Shown piece by piece: positions 33,777-42,806 of a DNA stretch of 64,000 bases (positions are counted from its first letter, which is position 1; each line of letters opens with the position of its first letter). A model generated the notes under the pieces. The model had not been told where the DNA came from. It did not search any database and saw only the letters and a list, made by a program, of their open reading frames with translations. The position numbers were made by a program, and so were the translations under genes. The DNA lies in assembly GCA_963677165.2 (NCBI GenBank), contig CAXXSX010000001.1, positions 62,001-126,000 of the forward strand. Reading direction: 5' to 3'. Source of the stretch: JAFGXT01 sp963677165. Lineage in GTDB: Bacteria; Verrucomicrobiota; Lentisphaeria; Victivallales; SZUA-371.

Positions 33777-35824
33777 CAGCCGAATATCAACATAACCAGC
33801 CCGTGACGTTCGAGTGTGATCGAGCCGTCAGTGTTAAGTGTTCCGTTATTGAGGAAATCATGTGATTTCAAGGCGCGGCCCGGAACGTTGATATTTACGG
33901 TTGCTGAATCCAGATGCGACTGGGTTGCCATGACAACGATTGAACCGTCCGGTGCAATATGACCTTCAGAATCTACCTGATCATTGTCGATTTTATGTAG
34001 TGAAGTTGAGCGGAACTTTGCTCCGGACATTAAATCACTGTGTTTTTTCCGGAAGGCATTGGCTTTCCCGAGGTATTCCTGATAGTGTGGAGCTTCAGCA
34101 ATGGTTTTCTGGCAGCGGTAAATTTCTACGTCCGAGATCAGGTTCTGCATGATCATTCGGTTTACACGTCGTTCAATATCGGTATCGTCGCGGATTTCAC
34201 GATTGGAAATGATTACTTCCGGGAAGATATAGCGGAACCAATCCATATTGATCATTACATTTGGTTTTTCCCCTTTTTTCTCCCATAATGGATCAGTGAC
34301 TGTCGCTCCGCCCGCCAATGTGTGGATGTAATCGGTATGCTGTGCGGTTATATCGGTTATTAGTTCAATGCCGAAATGAAGACCTTTTGATTTCGCGTAT
34401 TCCCTGAGTTTTTTCACCAGGTCGCGCCGGGCGTTCATTATGCCGAAGAAAGGAACCGGGTGTCCGTGAGTTGGGTCGCAGCATAAATAAGCCGAGGTAC
34501 CGAGCTGATCATAAAAAACTCCGTCACAACCGAGTTCGGCGGCTGTATCAACAACTTTCATCAGTTGTTTGCACCAGTCTTCCGATGCAGAGCATCCCGT
34601 AACGAAAGTCCGGTTGCCGTATCTTTTATTAAAGATTCCGCGTCCGCTGAAACCGTAAAATTCCTGTTGCTCATTGCCGTTGTGGTCTTTGACGGATACT
34701 TTTTTCCCGTTGCCGTTGAGGTAGTAATCGCTGTTTCTGTCGATTAGTTGTCCGTTGGAATACAGGATGACTTTGCCGCCTCGTCTTTTGAATTCTGCTA
34801 TATTCTGTTTTAGTACTTCATACCCTCCGAGATCTTCGGATACGGTATAATTGGGATAGTCGTTGTCATGTCCCCCCTTGTACCATCCGAACATAAACAG
34901 GGTATCAATTCCGGCTTTTATGCCGTCTTCAAAGATTTGCGGAAGCTGGTCATAGGTATAAAAATTTTCCCCGTACTGAGAACGCATGATAATACGTTGC
35001 CAGCCCAAAGTTGTACGAATGGCATCAGGAGCTTTTTTAAAGTCATACCAGGTTTCCGCCCAGGTGCGGTATTTGTCCGCCGCTTTGTGCCAGGCTCCCT
35101 GATAGGGGGAAAGTCTGAATTCAGAAATGCTGTCGCTCGTTCCCGGTTTTACAAACGGACACTGTACCATAGCCAGATTGAGATGTGCCTTATCTTCAAT
35201 TTCAACTATGTGGTCAGTGAATTTAAATGTATTGTCGTGACAGCCGAAATAGAGTCCCTGGTCGGCATCTGCCAGAGCCAGGGAATTTGTGGCTGCATCG
35301 GAACTGGGGTAGGAAAATGTTTTTCGATGATAAACATATTCCATTGCTTTATATAGTTTTACGTCATTGGGATTGTCTAAGTGATTTTTTAGGTGTTTCC
35401 ATACACAGCCGCCTTTGTGGGATGAGTGCAGGTCCATTTCTCCAGCCTGATCTGAGAGTTCTATTATCGGAAAATGGCATTCGCGGATAATGCTTTTGCT
35501 ACGATTGTCCATGGAGATATCAAGCTTGATATCTTCTCCTTCGAGCCTGCCGTTAACCTGGACCGTTATGTCGACATGATGTCCAGTGTGGGTCATTGGC
35601 TGATTATAGCAAATGCTGAAGCTTTCTTCGTTGATACTTACTTCTGCCTGGGAATTTTCCGCTTTGAGTTCGATTTCCAAGGATTCTCCCTCGTTAATAA
35701 TGAGTCGCCATAAACCATGAGATTTGACGTACTCAATATCGCTGCGTTTATCTGCGAGAGACAGCAGACTTCCATTGTCGCCCAATACTACTCTGATTTG
35801 CTGGTTTTCAATTACATGTTCCAT
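33776..35824 (-). CDS. DUF6259-type glycoside hydrolase-like protein
   Basis: 682 residues, no signal peptide. An N-terminal beta-sandwich of about 250 residues is followed by a TIM-barrel-like region. Recognisable barrel strands are IDTLFMFGWYKGGHDNDYPNY, GGKVILYSNGQLIDRNS, LGCDGVFYDQLGTSAYLCCDPTHGHP and GLHFGIELITDITAQHTDY. A small beta domain ends it. The layout recalls GH36-like enzymes, and I assign it to the DUF6259 group from memory. FYDQLG would supply an acidic residue at strand end. It probably hydrolyses imported oligosaccharides. GGAGAAG precedes the ATG. The upstream, same-strand IclR gene may regulate it. Confidence 0.75.
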   Translation of the reverse strand: MEHVIENQQIRVVLGDNGSLLSLADKRSDIEYVKSHGLWRLIINEGESLEIELKAENSQAEVSINEESFSICYNQPMTHTGHHVDITVQVNGRLEGEDIKLDISMDNRSKSIIRECHFPIIELSDQAGEMDLHSSHKGGCVWKHLKNHLDNPNDVKLYKAMEYVYHRKTFSYPSSDAATNSLALADADQGLYFGCHDNTFKFTDHIVEIEDKAHLNLAMVQCPFVKPGTSDSISEFRLSPYQGAWHKAADKYRTWAETWYDFKKAPDAIRTTLGWQRIIMRSQYGENFYTYDQLPQIFEDGIKAGIDTLFMFGWYKGGHDNDYPNYTVSEDLGGYEVLKQNIAEFKRRGGKVILYSNGQLIDRNSDYYLNGNGKKVSVKDHNGNEQQEFYGFSGRGIFNKRYGNRTFVTGCSASEDWCKQLMKVVDTAAELGCDGVFYDQLGTSAYLCCDPTHGHPVPFFGIMNARRDLVKKLREYAKSKGLHFGIELITDITAQHTDYIHTLAGGATVTDPLWEKKGEKPNVMINMDWFRYIFPEVIISNREIRDDTDIERRVNRMIMQNLISDVEIYRCQKTIAEAPHYQEYLGKANAFRKKHSDLMSGAKFRSTSLHKIDNDQVDSEGHIAPDGSIVVMATQSHLDSATVNINVPGRALKSHDFLNNGTLNTDGSITLERHGLVMLIFG

Positions 35825-35915
35825 TTTTTTCTTCTCCGTTGTAATTCTCTTGATTACTGTTAAAAATTTAATATATGTAAGTGTGAGATTCTTTCTTGAA
35901 TTCCGATTGATCGCG

Positions 35916-36668
35916 CTAAAAGGATTTCCGTTCGTAATTAAAATTGGTCTTGATTTCTTCGGCTGTTTCCTGTATGGCTGTTAGTAGATTTGGGGTATAA
36001 CGGTTTGCGTTAACGTTTGTTCCGATGGCGCATACAGGGAACCCTTCTACTTTAACCGCAACGCCATAAATGTTCACCGGTATGTTGGCTCCACTGCTTC
36101 CGGGGAATACGGTAGTGCTGTTTTTCGCTATTCTTTTTAGATGCATATCCAGGTCACGACGGCTGTTTACTTCGGGCCAGTTTTCCCCGGGTAGTCCGCA
36201 TCGTGCCACGATTTCGTCAATATCGTTTGATTCCGCATATGCCATAAGTATGCGTCCGGTGCCGGTTGTATAGAAATCCATGGTATGGACTGTTTCTCGT
36301 TGAACCGGTCGTTCCATTGTAGTGCTGTAATGATGAAGAATGTAGCGGCATCCGCCATTCAGTACGGAGATATTGATCTGGATATCCATTGCAATTGCCA
36401 GTTTTTTCAGGGGATCCTTTGCGGCGTTTGACATGCAGCCGTAAAAACAGCGGCGGTCTGCCAGCGCGTAAATGACCGGACCGGATGTATAGCCGGTATG
36501 GCGCGATACTTTGCGTAAATAGGACCTCTTTGTCAATTCTCCCATAATCCGCACCGCTGTAACCGCATTGATGTTGCACTTTTCTGCAACCTGAGCGGGG
36601 GTTAAAGGATTACCTTCTGCGTTGATAATGCATTCCAGTATATCAAGACTTTTATGTAAGGATTTCAT
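35916..36668 (-). CDS. IclR-family transcriptional regulator
   Basis: 250 residues. Winged helix-turn-helix (about 1-65; SLDILECIINAEGNPLTPAQVAEKCNINAVTAVRIMGELTKRSYL) and the IclR effector domain (DFYTTGTGRILMAYAESNDIDEIVARCGLP, GVAVKVEGFPVCAIGTNV). It lies 92 bases upstream of the DUF6259-type gene on the same strand and is divergent from the FadR-type regulator. Its effector is unknown. Confidence 0.92.
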   Translation of the reverse strand: MKSLHKSLDILECIINAEGNPLTPAQVAEKCNINAVTAVRIMGELTKRSYLRKVSRHTGYTSGPVIYALADRRCFYGCMSNAAKDPLKKLAIAMDIQINISVLNGGCRYILHHYSTTMERPVQRETVHTMDFYTTGTGRILMAYAESNDIDEIVARCGLPGENWPEVNSRRDLDMHLKRIAKNSTTVFPGSSGANIPVNIYGVAVKVEGFPVCAIGTNVNANRYTPNLLTAIQETAEEIKTNFNYERKSF

Positions 36669-36795
36669 TTTAATTCCATATTGTGAAGTTGTAACTTTAT
36701 TATTATGAATAAATAATACAATATTTTTTTCGTAAAGTCAATATCGATTTGGCTGTTTTTTTGAATAAAAAGTAAATATTTAAGATTTGGTTTAA

Positions 36796-36806
36796 TTGTA
36801 ATACTA
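36796..36806. promoter_or_regulatory. Weak copy of the TTGTA-N-TACAA operator
   Basis: TTGTAATACTA differs from the exact palindrome in the right arm. It lies 38 bases upstream of the first exact site. Confidence 0.35.
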
Positions 36807-36833
36807 TTAAAATGGTGGAATTGACAGGTTGAT

Positions 36834-36844
36834 TTGTAATACAA
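36834..36844. promoter_or_regulatory. Candidate FadR-type operator, site 1
   Basis: TTGTAATACAA is a perfect inverted repeat with one central base, and is also present in opposite orientation at 36962-36972. The GT-N-AC core is typical of sites bound by FadR-subfamily GntR regulators. Confidence 0.55.
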
Positions 36845-36961
36845 TTAAGAAGAGATTTTATTTTTTGAGCTTATTTTTGTTCGTTTTTTGCGGTGGAGTA
36901 TTAATTTTTAATTTTTTTTATTTAAACTATTGCAAATGATTTTTTTTATATTATAATTTAA

Positions 36962-36972
36962 TTGTATTACAA
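36962..36972. promoter_or_regulatory. Candidate FadR-type operator, site 2
   Basis: TTGTATTACAA, the reverse complement of site 1, ends 19 bases before the ATG of the FadR-type regulator gene. This position favours autorepression. Confidence 0.6.
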
Positions 36973-36991
36973 ATAAACGAGAAGGATAATT

Positions 36992-37672
36992 ATGATATCT
37001 GTCAATGAAACAGAATCAAAAAGTGAACAAACGGCCAGGCAGTTGATGGCGTATGCTGTTGAATCCGGGTTGGGACCGGGGGATCGCTTACCAAGCGAAG
37101 AAGAGATGGCCAAAAAATTCAATGTCAGCCGCGTCAGCATCCGTGAAGCCACGAATGGTCTGAAATTTCTCGGACTGCTGGATTCTGCGCCGCGCCGGGG
37201 AACAACGATTGCGTGTATGGATTTTAGTCGCCTGGCGAAATACGTGGGTTTTCAGTTGGCGTTCAGTTCCATGTCCGAGCAGGAGTTACTGGAAGCGCGC
37301 CTGGTGGTGGAAGTTAGTCAGCTGGAGATTGCGGCCCGGAAACTTACGGATGAAAGTGTTAAGGAACTTAATGAAATAGCGGTCCGGTGCGGACGTAATA
37401 GTAATTCGTCGAAAGCAGTTGACGGAACGATCCAGGCGGACTATGAATTTCATCGTAAACTGCTTGATGTTGGAGGTAATTCTGCTTTACAGGCATTTTC
37501 CGAATTACTGGAGAATTTTTTCAGGCAGCTTGAGGCGCATCCGGGAACAATTGAAGATAGTCAACGTTCAGCACGTGAGCACTTGGTGATTGTTGAGGCA
37601 CTTCAGAATGAAAATCTGGAGTTAGCCAGAGGGATGATGCGCAGGCATTTGGTCCGACATAAGTATGAATGA
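36992..37672 (+). CDS. GntR-family regulator, FadR subfamily
   Basis: 226 residues. GntR helix-turn-helix (GPGDRLPSEEEMAKKFNVSRVSIREATNGLKFLGLLDSAPRRGT) and an all-helical FCD effector domain with the metal-ligand pattern (ARLVVEVSQLE, DYEFHRKLLDVGGN, REHLVIVEAL). It precedes a sialic-acid-lyase-like aldolase, so it may play the part NanR plays elsewhere; this is inference. Inverted-repeat sites upstream suggest autoregulation. Confidence 0.92.
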   Translation: MISVNETESKSEQTARQLMAYAVESGLGPGDRLPSEEEMAKKFNVSRVSIREATNGLKFLGLLDSAPRRGTTIACMDFSRLAKYVGFQLAFSSMSEQELLEARLVVEVSQLEIAARKLTDESVKELNEIAVRCGRNSNSSKAVDGTIQADYEFHRKLLDVGGNSALQAFSELLENFFRQLEAHPGTIEDSQRSAREHLVIVEALQNENLELARGMMRRHLVRHKYE

Positions 37673-37811
37673 TCATTTTTGATTTAACGTTATAAGTAGT
37701 AATAAAATTGAATTGATTGGGTTGTATGTTGTGTTTGCGCCGCTGTTCAAAACAGAAATACGAAATTTGATGAGTGAATAAAAGTTTTAAAAAGAGGCAA
37801 TAAGGATTAAC

Positions 37812-38717
37812 ATGAAAATGAAGTTTAAAGGTCTGATCGCGGCGGCATTTACTCCGTTTAACGATGACTATTCCGTGGCTTTGGATAAGATTCCAACCAT
37901 GGTTGAATATTATAAAAAGAGAAACCTAGCGGCGATATTTGTTTGCGGTTCAACTGGGGAGTGTTCGACTTTAACGAATGAAGAAAGGCTGTCTGTGGCT
38001 GAAACATTTATTGGTGAGGCTGCCGGAGAGTTGCCGGTTATTGTCCATGTAGGTTCAAATTCGGTTAGGGAAGGAGCGCAGCTTGCTGCTCATGCGCAGC
38101 AGGCGGGCGCAGTTGCGGTCGCAGCGGTATCGCCGTCATATTTCAAACCGGGCAATATTAATGAATTAGTAGCCTCACTAAAAGTGATTGCTGATGCAGC
38201 TCCTGAATTGCCGTTTTACTTTTATCATATTCCGTGTTTGACCGGAGTTAATTTCAGGATGATTGACTTTGTAGAACCGGCGCTGGAAAACATTCCAAAT
38301 TTTGCCGGAATCAAATATACCTATGAAGATATGATGGATTTTCAGTTGTGCCATGATTCCGAAATGGGGCGTTATCAAATGATGTTCGGACGTGATGAAG
38401 CATTTCTTGCCGGTTTGGCTATGGGAGCAGAAGCTGCGGTAGGTAGTACTTTCAATTATATTCCGGAAATATATCATAAACTTATTGAGGATTTTGAGAG
38501 GGGTGATATTGAATCGGCGAGAGCCTGGCAGCGAAAAAGTCAGTTGCTGGTGACCCTTCTTCAGAAATATGACGGCTCGACCAGTAAGAAATTAATGAAA
38601 TTAGCTGGCGTGGATGTTGGTCCGGTTCGACTGCCGCAGTCAAATATGTCTGATGAAACAGAACAGGAATTGATTGCCGACTTGCATAGGCTGGAGCTAT
38701 GGGATTATCTTGGATGA
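37812..38717 (+). CDS. Dihydrodipicolinate synthase/N-acetylneuraminate lyase family aldolase
   Basis: 301 residues, class I aldolase barrel. It has the pyruvate-carboxylate loop GSTGE (46-50), a catalytic Tyr138 in FYFYHIP and the Schiff-base Lys168 in FAGIKYT. YFYHIP and GVNF favour N-acetylneuraminate lyase over lysine-pathway DapA, and the adjacent FadR-type regulator agrees. It would split sialic acid to N-acetylmannosamine and pyruvate, but other 2-keto acid aldolases of the family cannot be excluded. No sialic acid transporter or kinase is nearby. Confidence 0.85.
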   Translation: MKMKFKGLIAAAFTPFNDDYSVALDKIPTMVEYYKKRNLAAIFVCGSTGECSTLTNEERLSVAETFIGEAAGELPVIVHVGSNSVREGAQLAAHAQQAGAVAVAAVSPSYFKPGNINELVASLKVIADAAPELPFYFYHIPCLTGVNFRMIDFVEPALENIPNFAGIKYTYEDMMDFQLCHDSEMGRYQMMFGRDEAFLAGLAMGAEAAVGSTFNYIPEIYHKLIEDFERGDIESARAWQRKSQLLVTLLQKYDGSTSKKLMKLAGVDVGPVRLPQSNMSDETEQELIADLHRLELWDYLG

Positions 38718-38871
38718 ATGATTTTAAGTTTTTGATCTAAGGAAAATATATTTAGAAAAACAGGGGGGATCCTGGAAATGAGATTATAAAAATCTGTCAA
38801 AATCCATATGCTTTTTTTTAATGAGCAATTAATCAGAAATTTTTTTAAGATTATTAAGAAGGAGAAAGAAT

Positions 38872-39567
38872 ATGAAGAAAGCAAAAAGATTCACACTTAT
38901 AGAGCTCCTGGTTGTGATAAGTATTATAGCTATTCTTGCAGCGATGCTTCTACCGGCTTTACAGCGGGCCAGGGAACAAGCAAAAAGTATTAGTTGTTTG
39001 AATAACTTAAAAACTCTGGGGCAGACCAGTGCAATGTATACAAATGATTTCGATGACTATCTGCCTCCCGGTTTTCACACAGACAGTAGTCAGCGTTGGG
39101 CGGTTGTTTATTCGGTTAACTATTTTAATATCTCTGCTTCAAGCAATGACCGTTTTCTCGGTTCCAATAACATAAATTGGAAACCGGCATTACGTTGTCC
39201 GAGCGTAAGATTAACTCCTACTGCTCCTTATATATATACTTATGGTGCCAACGGACATGGAAGTTCAATTGCCAATAGTCAAGTAGATTGGACGCCATTT
39301 CGAAGCCAGGGATGCAATAGAATTATAAAAGTGCCCCCTGAGATGGCAATGCTTTGTGATGCTAATCGAGATATGCCGATGGTACGAAATCCTAGTGGAA
39401 CCATGGGGACAGTATCATCTTCCGATACGGCAAATCTTCTGTATTTTGCTCCCACTCGCCATTTAAAAGGTTCAAACTTTGTTTTTGCGGATGGTTCCGC
39501 CGCCTGGAAAAGATATCGTGAATGGATTCTGGCAACAGAAAATCCGGGGTGGTTGTATAAAGAGTAG
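38872..39567 (+). CDS. Prepilin-type protein with H-X9-DG motif
   Basis: 231 residues. Prepilin signal RFTLIELLVVISIIAILAAMLLPALQRAREQAK. The C-terminal motif HLKGSNFVFADG fits H-X9-DG exactly. An AAGGAGAAAG ribosome site precedes the ATG. A hairpin element copy begins 18 bases after its stop, and a secreted GHL10-like enzyme gene follows. Confidence 0.9.
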   Translation: MKKAKRFTLIELLVVISIIAILAAMLLPALQRAREQAKSISCLNNLKTLGQTSAMYTNDFDDYLPPGFHTDSSQRWAVVYSVNYFNISASSNDRFLGSNNINWKPALRCPSVRLTPTAPYIYTYGANGHGSSIANSQVDWTPFRSQGCNRIIKVPPEMAMLCDANRDMPMVRNPSGTMGTVSSSDTANLLYFAPTRHLKGSNFVFADGSAAWKRYREWILATENPGWLYKE

Positions 39568-39585
39568 TTGTTGGTTTAAATTATA

Positions 39586-39720
39586 AAGAGTCTTGCGAGA
39601 TGATCGAATTTGGGTAGGGCGGACTCTGTAGCACACCGTCTCCCGGGATTCTTTGCTCAGGCACAAAATCGCTGACGGTTACGGAGAGCCACCCGATAAA
39701 CTGCATTTCGCACGAGTCTT
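39586..39720. mobile_element. MITE-like hairpin element, copy 2 (eroded)
   Basis: 135 bases that align end to end with 2014-2154. The left end AAGAGTCTTGCGAGATG and the right end CATTTCGCACGAGTCTT are kept, but the three internal hairpins have mutated arms. TAAATTATA occurs directly left (39577-39585) and one base right (39722-39730), a possible short target duplication in AT-rich DNA. It lies between a prepilin gene and the GHL10-like gene, in the same orientation as copy 1 relative to the downstream gene. Confidence 0.75.
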
Positions 39721-39774
39721 ATAAATTATAATTATAAGAGATTAAAAAATTTTCTTCTAAAAAAGGACTTAGTT

Positions 39775-41955
39775 GTGAGGATTATTACGATATTATATCT
39801 ATTGGTATTTGTGATAACCAGTTACGCCGGTGATGAAATCAGCGATGCGGACTGGGCAAAGTTAAAGCAACAGGCTTTATCACGTCGCAGAAAAGTCATT
39901 TTTAATAATGACGCGGTGGAAGTCACCTGGGGGTGGCTAAAATCAGATAAGCCTATAACACAGGAAAAATTTAATGCCAGAAGAATGAATATGGCTATTG
40001 GCAATGAAATTGATACGATCACTTTCGCTCCTTTTGGGGTTGGAATGAGAACAATTCACCGCAGTAAGGTAACAGACATTTTTTATGAAGGAGCCAACGG
40101 GTTGGGTAAAAAAACTTATAACCCTACAAAAGAGCTGCATGATCAGGGGACAGATGCGCTTGAACTGGCGGTCAATTTTTGTCGGGCAAACGGTTTTGAG
40201 ATATTTCCCTCTTTGAGAGTTAATGACTATCATGATGCCTGGGATCGGAAAAGGATGCCGACTCCTTTTAAGGCAAAACATCCGGAATATCTTATTGGCT
40301 CCAGGAGCAACCCTCCTTCCGATATCGGAGCCTGGAGCGCATATGATTTTGCCCATAAGGAAGTTCGCGACAGACTGGTGGCGATCGCAAAAGAAATGAT
40401 GGATAATTATGATGTTGACGGCATTGAACTTGACTTTAATCGCTGGCCGATATTATTGAAAAGTGTTGCCTGGGGTAAAAAAGCTTCTCCGGAAGAGACT
40501 AAATTGATAGCAGGCATGATGAAAGAAATCAGCGATGCTGCGGAAGAAATAGGCAGAAAGCACCGTAAGCCAAGGCTGGTGGCGATAAATATTCCAGACT
40601 CGCTTGAATTTTGTATTGATTCCGGAATGGATATTCCAGCGTGGTGCAAAAAGAATTATGTTGATTTGATCATTATCGGCAGCGATGCCGGCAACTTTTT
40701 GCCTAGAGGATATGCCGTAAAGCAAATGAAAAAACTGAAAAAGCCTGTCTATCTTTCCTGCTGCGATCCTGATATGGGAAGATGTATGCGAAATGATAGA
40801 AAAAACATTTTTGGTCGCAACACTGTTGCCGCATGGGTGGGGACGGCTGCCGCGGCGTTGTCTGCAAAGCCGGACGGCCTGCATTATTTCAATCAGTTCT
40901 ATGTTGATGATCCGAAGAAAAACATACAAAGCATCAAAAGAAATCTTGATGACCTTGCCGGTATGGACAAAATTTATTATTTAACTCCCGGCGGAATAAA
41001 TATGGGAGTAAAAAACAGGGATCATTATCGTAAATGTTCTGTGCTCTATCCTAAAAATAAGAAAGCCATTGCGGTTGGACAAAATGCTGTCTTCTATATG
41101 GAAATAGGTGATGATTTTAGAAAGCAGGCAGCTTTAAAACCTGAAATAACCCTGTATTTGCAAACAATCAAAGCCGATGACTGTAATCTTCAGGTCTCTA
41201 TTAATGGAAATAAACTCAAGCCTTTGGAGAAAAAGGGCAATATTTATAACGTTTCTGTTTCCCCGGCATTTTTGCGAAAGGGACTCAATCAAATCGATAT
41301 AAAGGATACGGGGTATAACTGTAACCTGCCGCGACGTATGATTCTAGATAGTAATCACGTTCCACACTGGAATAATCCCACGCCATGGTCATTCCTGACA
41401 TATATTCCTGGTTCGATCAAGGCGAAAAACCACACATGCATTATAAATGATCAATCAGAAGAACATGCTGTATTGGCTGCCTATAAACTTCCCGCACGTA
41501 AAAACGGTACTCAAAAAGTAGATTTTAAGCTTAAGGTGAAAGAATGTGATACTCCGGGAGCAGTTGCTTGTATGCTGGCAAATGGTGCTGATATGGAAAT
41601 TGTGATGTTCAATAAAGATAATATAGAACTAAAATTTGCAAAAAAATCGGTTCCTTTCAATACTCAGAATGATTTTCATCATTATGTCATAGAGATGGTT
41701 CCACGCAATATTATAGTAAAGGCAGATAATAAAGTAGTCCTTAAGGCACCATTGGTTAAAAGGGTTGATTCTCCAGAGGCGAAAGAAGCATTGTTCTCAA
41801 AAGCAGATAATAATGATTTCAAAAGCCTGGTTGCGATAGGTTCTATCTCAAAAAAGGGGAAAGGTGTTTCTGTCTGGAAAAACATCTATTATAATCTCAA
41901 TGGCGGTGCGATACTGGCGGACCTTGCATTGAAAGTAAACTTTCCAAAACAATAA
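39775..41955 (+). CDS. Secreted GHL10-like glycosidase, paralog 1
   Basis: 726 residues, signal peptide about 1-18, GTG start with AAAGGA upstream. The first 430 residues resemble the glycosyl hydrolase-like 10 (GHL10, DUF187-type) barrel. It has ALELAVNFCRANGFEIFPSLRVND and the strand NYDVDGIELDFNRWP (211-225), whose acidic residues are the likely catalytic centre, then LVAINIPDS, LIIIGSDAGN and DGLHYFNQFYV. The last 280 residues form two beta-rich domains, probably carbohydrate-binding. A paralog lies at 43634. Substrate unknown; it probably acts on an extracellular polysaccharide. Confidence 0.82.
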   Translation: MRIITILYLLVFVITSYAGDEISDADWAKLKQQALSRRRKVIFNNDAVEVTWGWLKSDKPITQEKFNARRMNMAIGNEIDTITFAPFGVGMRTIHRSKVTDIFYEGANGLGKKTYNPTKELHDQGTDALELAVNFCRANGFEIFPSLRVNDYHDAWDRKRMPTPFKAKHPEYLIGSRSNPPSDIGAWSAYDFAHKEVRDRLVAIAKEMMDNYDVDGIELDFNRWPILLKSVAWGKKASPEETKLIAGMMKEISDAAEEIGRKHRKPRLVAINIPDSLEFCIDSGMDIPAWCKKNYVDLIIIGSDAGNFLPRGYAVKQMKKLKKPVYLSCCDPDMGRCMRNDRKNIFGRNTVAAWVGTAAAALSAKPDGLHYFNQFYVDDPKKNIQSIKRNLDDLAGMDKIYYLTPGGINMGVKNRDHYRKCSVLYPKNKKAIAVGQNAVFYMEIGDDFRKQAALKPEITLYLQTIKADDCNLQVSINGNKLKPLEKKGNIYNVSVSPAFLRKGLNQIDIKDTGYNCNLPRRMILDSNHVPHWNNPTPWSFLTYIPGSIKAKNHTCIINDQSEEHAVLAAYKLPARKNGTQKVDFKLKVKECDTPGAVACMLANGADMEIVMFNKDNIELKFAKKSVPFNTQNDFHHYVIEMVPRNIIVKADNKVVLKAPLVKRVDSPEAKEALFSKADNNDFKSLVAIGSISKKGKGVSVWKNIYYNLNGGAILADLALKVNFPKQ

Positions 41956-42043
41956 TGTACTTGAATATATGAGATATTACGATTATAAGAGTTTTTATTC
42001 TTAACAGTATTGAGCAATAATTTACAAAAAAAGGGGAAAGAAC

Positions 42044-42739
42044 ATGGAAAAAACAAAAAAATTCACACTCATAGAACTCCTGGTTGTGATAGCGATCATA
42101 GCTATTCTGGCCAGTATTCTGCTTCCGGCACTCGGTAAGGCACGAAACAAAGCCAAAACCATAAAATGTACAAGCAATCTAAAACAGCTTGGCGGACTTA
42201 CTACAATTTACACAGGAGATTTTGACGGGTATATTCATTCGGTTCATCACATGGGATACAGCGATTGGCGCGGCGTGTGGGCTTTTTATCTTCTGGATGC
42301 CTATGTGACACCGAACGCGACAGATTATGATGTCGCTAAAACATTAAAGGACAGTATTATTACTTGTCCCGGGGCATTGGTAAAGGGATATCCTTATGGA
42401 ATTACCTCAGTATTTACGCACTATGGGATGAACAGTTATATGTCCAGCAAGCGAATTGCAAGAGTGGGGGCGGATTCAAAACTCTTTGTGGATACAGTTG
42501 TTCATGTCTCCGATACAGACAGGCGGGGTTATTATATGTTGAACCGTTTTCTGGGAACCGTTACTTTAGGGGTTGGTAATAGAGATTGCGGAGTTGACTT
42601 AAGGCATGTAAATGGCCGAAGTGCGAATGTTGCCTATATAGACGGGAGTGCGAGAACAGTGAGATCTCCTTATGACATTCCCAAAGGAGGAATTGGCGGC
42701 AGTTATACCAGTCATCCTTTTGGCGAATGGCGTCCTTAA
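42044..42739 (+). CDS. Prepilin-type protein (H-X9-DG family variant)
   Basis: 231 residues. Prepilin signal KFTLIELLVVIAIIAILASILLPALGKARNKAK. The C-terminal motif reads HVNGRSANVAYIDG, with 11 rather than 9 residues between His and Asp-Gly. AAAGGGGAAAG precedes the ATG. It is the first of a run prepilin, SGNH esterase, GHL10-like enzyme and ABC importer, all on the plus strand. Confidence 0.88.
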   Translation: MEKTKKFTLIELLVVIAIIAILASILLPALGKARNKAKTIKCTSNLKQLGGLTTIYTGDFDGYIHSVHHMGYSDWRGVWAFYLLDAYVTPNATDYDVAKTLKDSIITCPGALVKGYPYGITSVFTHYGMNSYMSSKRIARVGADSKLFVDTVVHVSDTDRRGYYMLNRFLGTVTLGVGNRDCGVDLRHVNGRSANVAYIDGSARTVRSPYDIPKGGIGGSYTSHPFGEWRP

Positions 42740-42806
42740 TTGCACAAATACATTCGTTATAAGTATTTTTAACCATTTCCTAAGAATTTTTACAGGAGGA
42801 ATTGTT

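Larger units (their letters stand above)
36669..36991. other. Divergent regulatory region between the IclR and FadR-type genes
   Basis: 323 very AT-rich bases with no gene. It contains two exact inverted-repeat sites TTGTA-N-TACAA and one weaker copy (listed separately) and must hold promoters in both directions. Confidence 0.6.

Noticed and set aside
42672..42806. Longer version of the SGNH hydrolase starting inside the prepilin gene
   Set aside because: AGGAGG directly before the GTG at 42807 and the signal peptide that follows it mark the real start.
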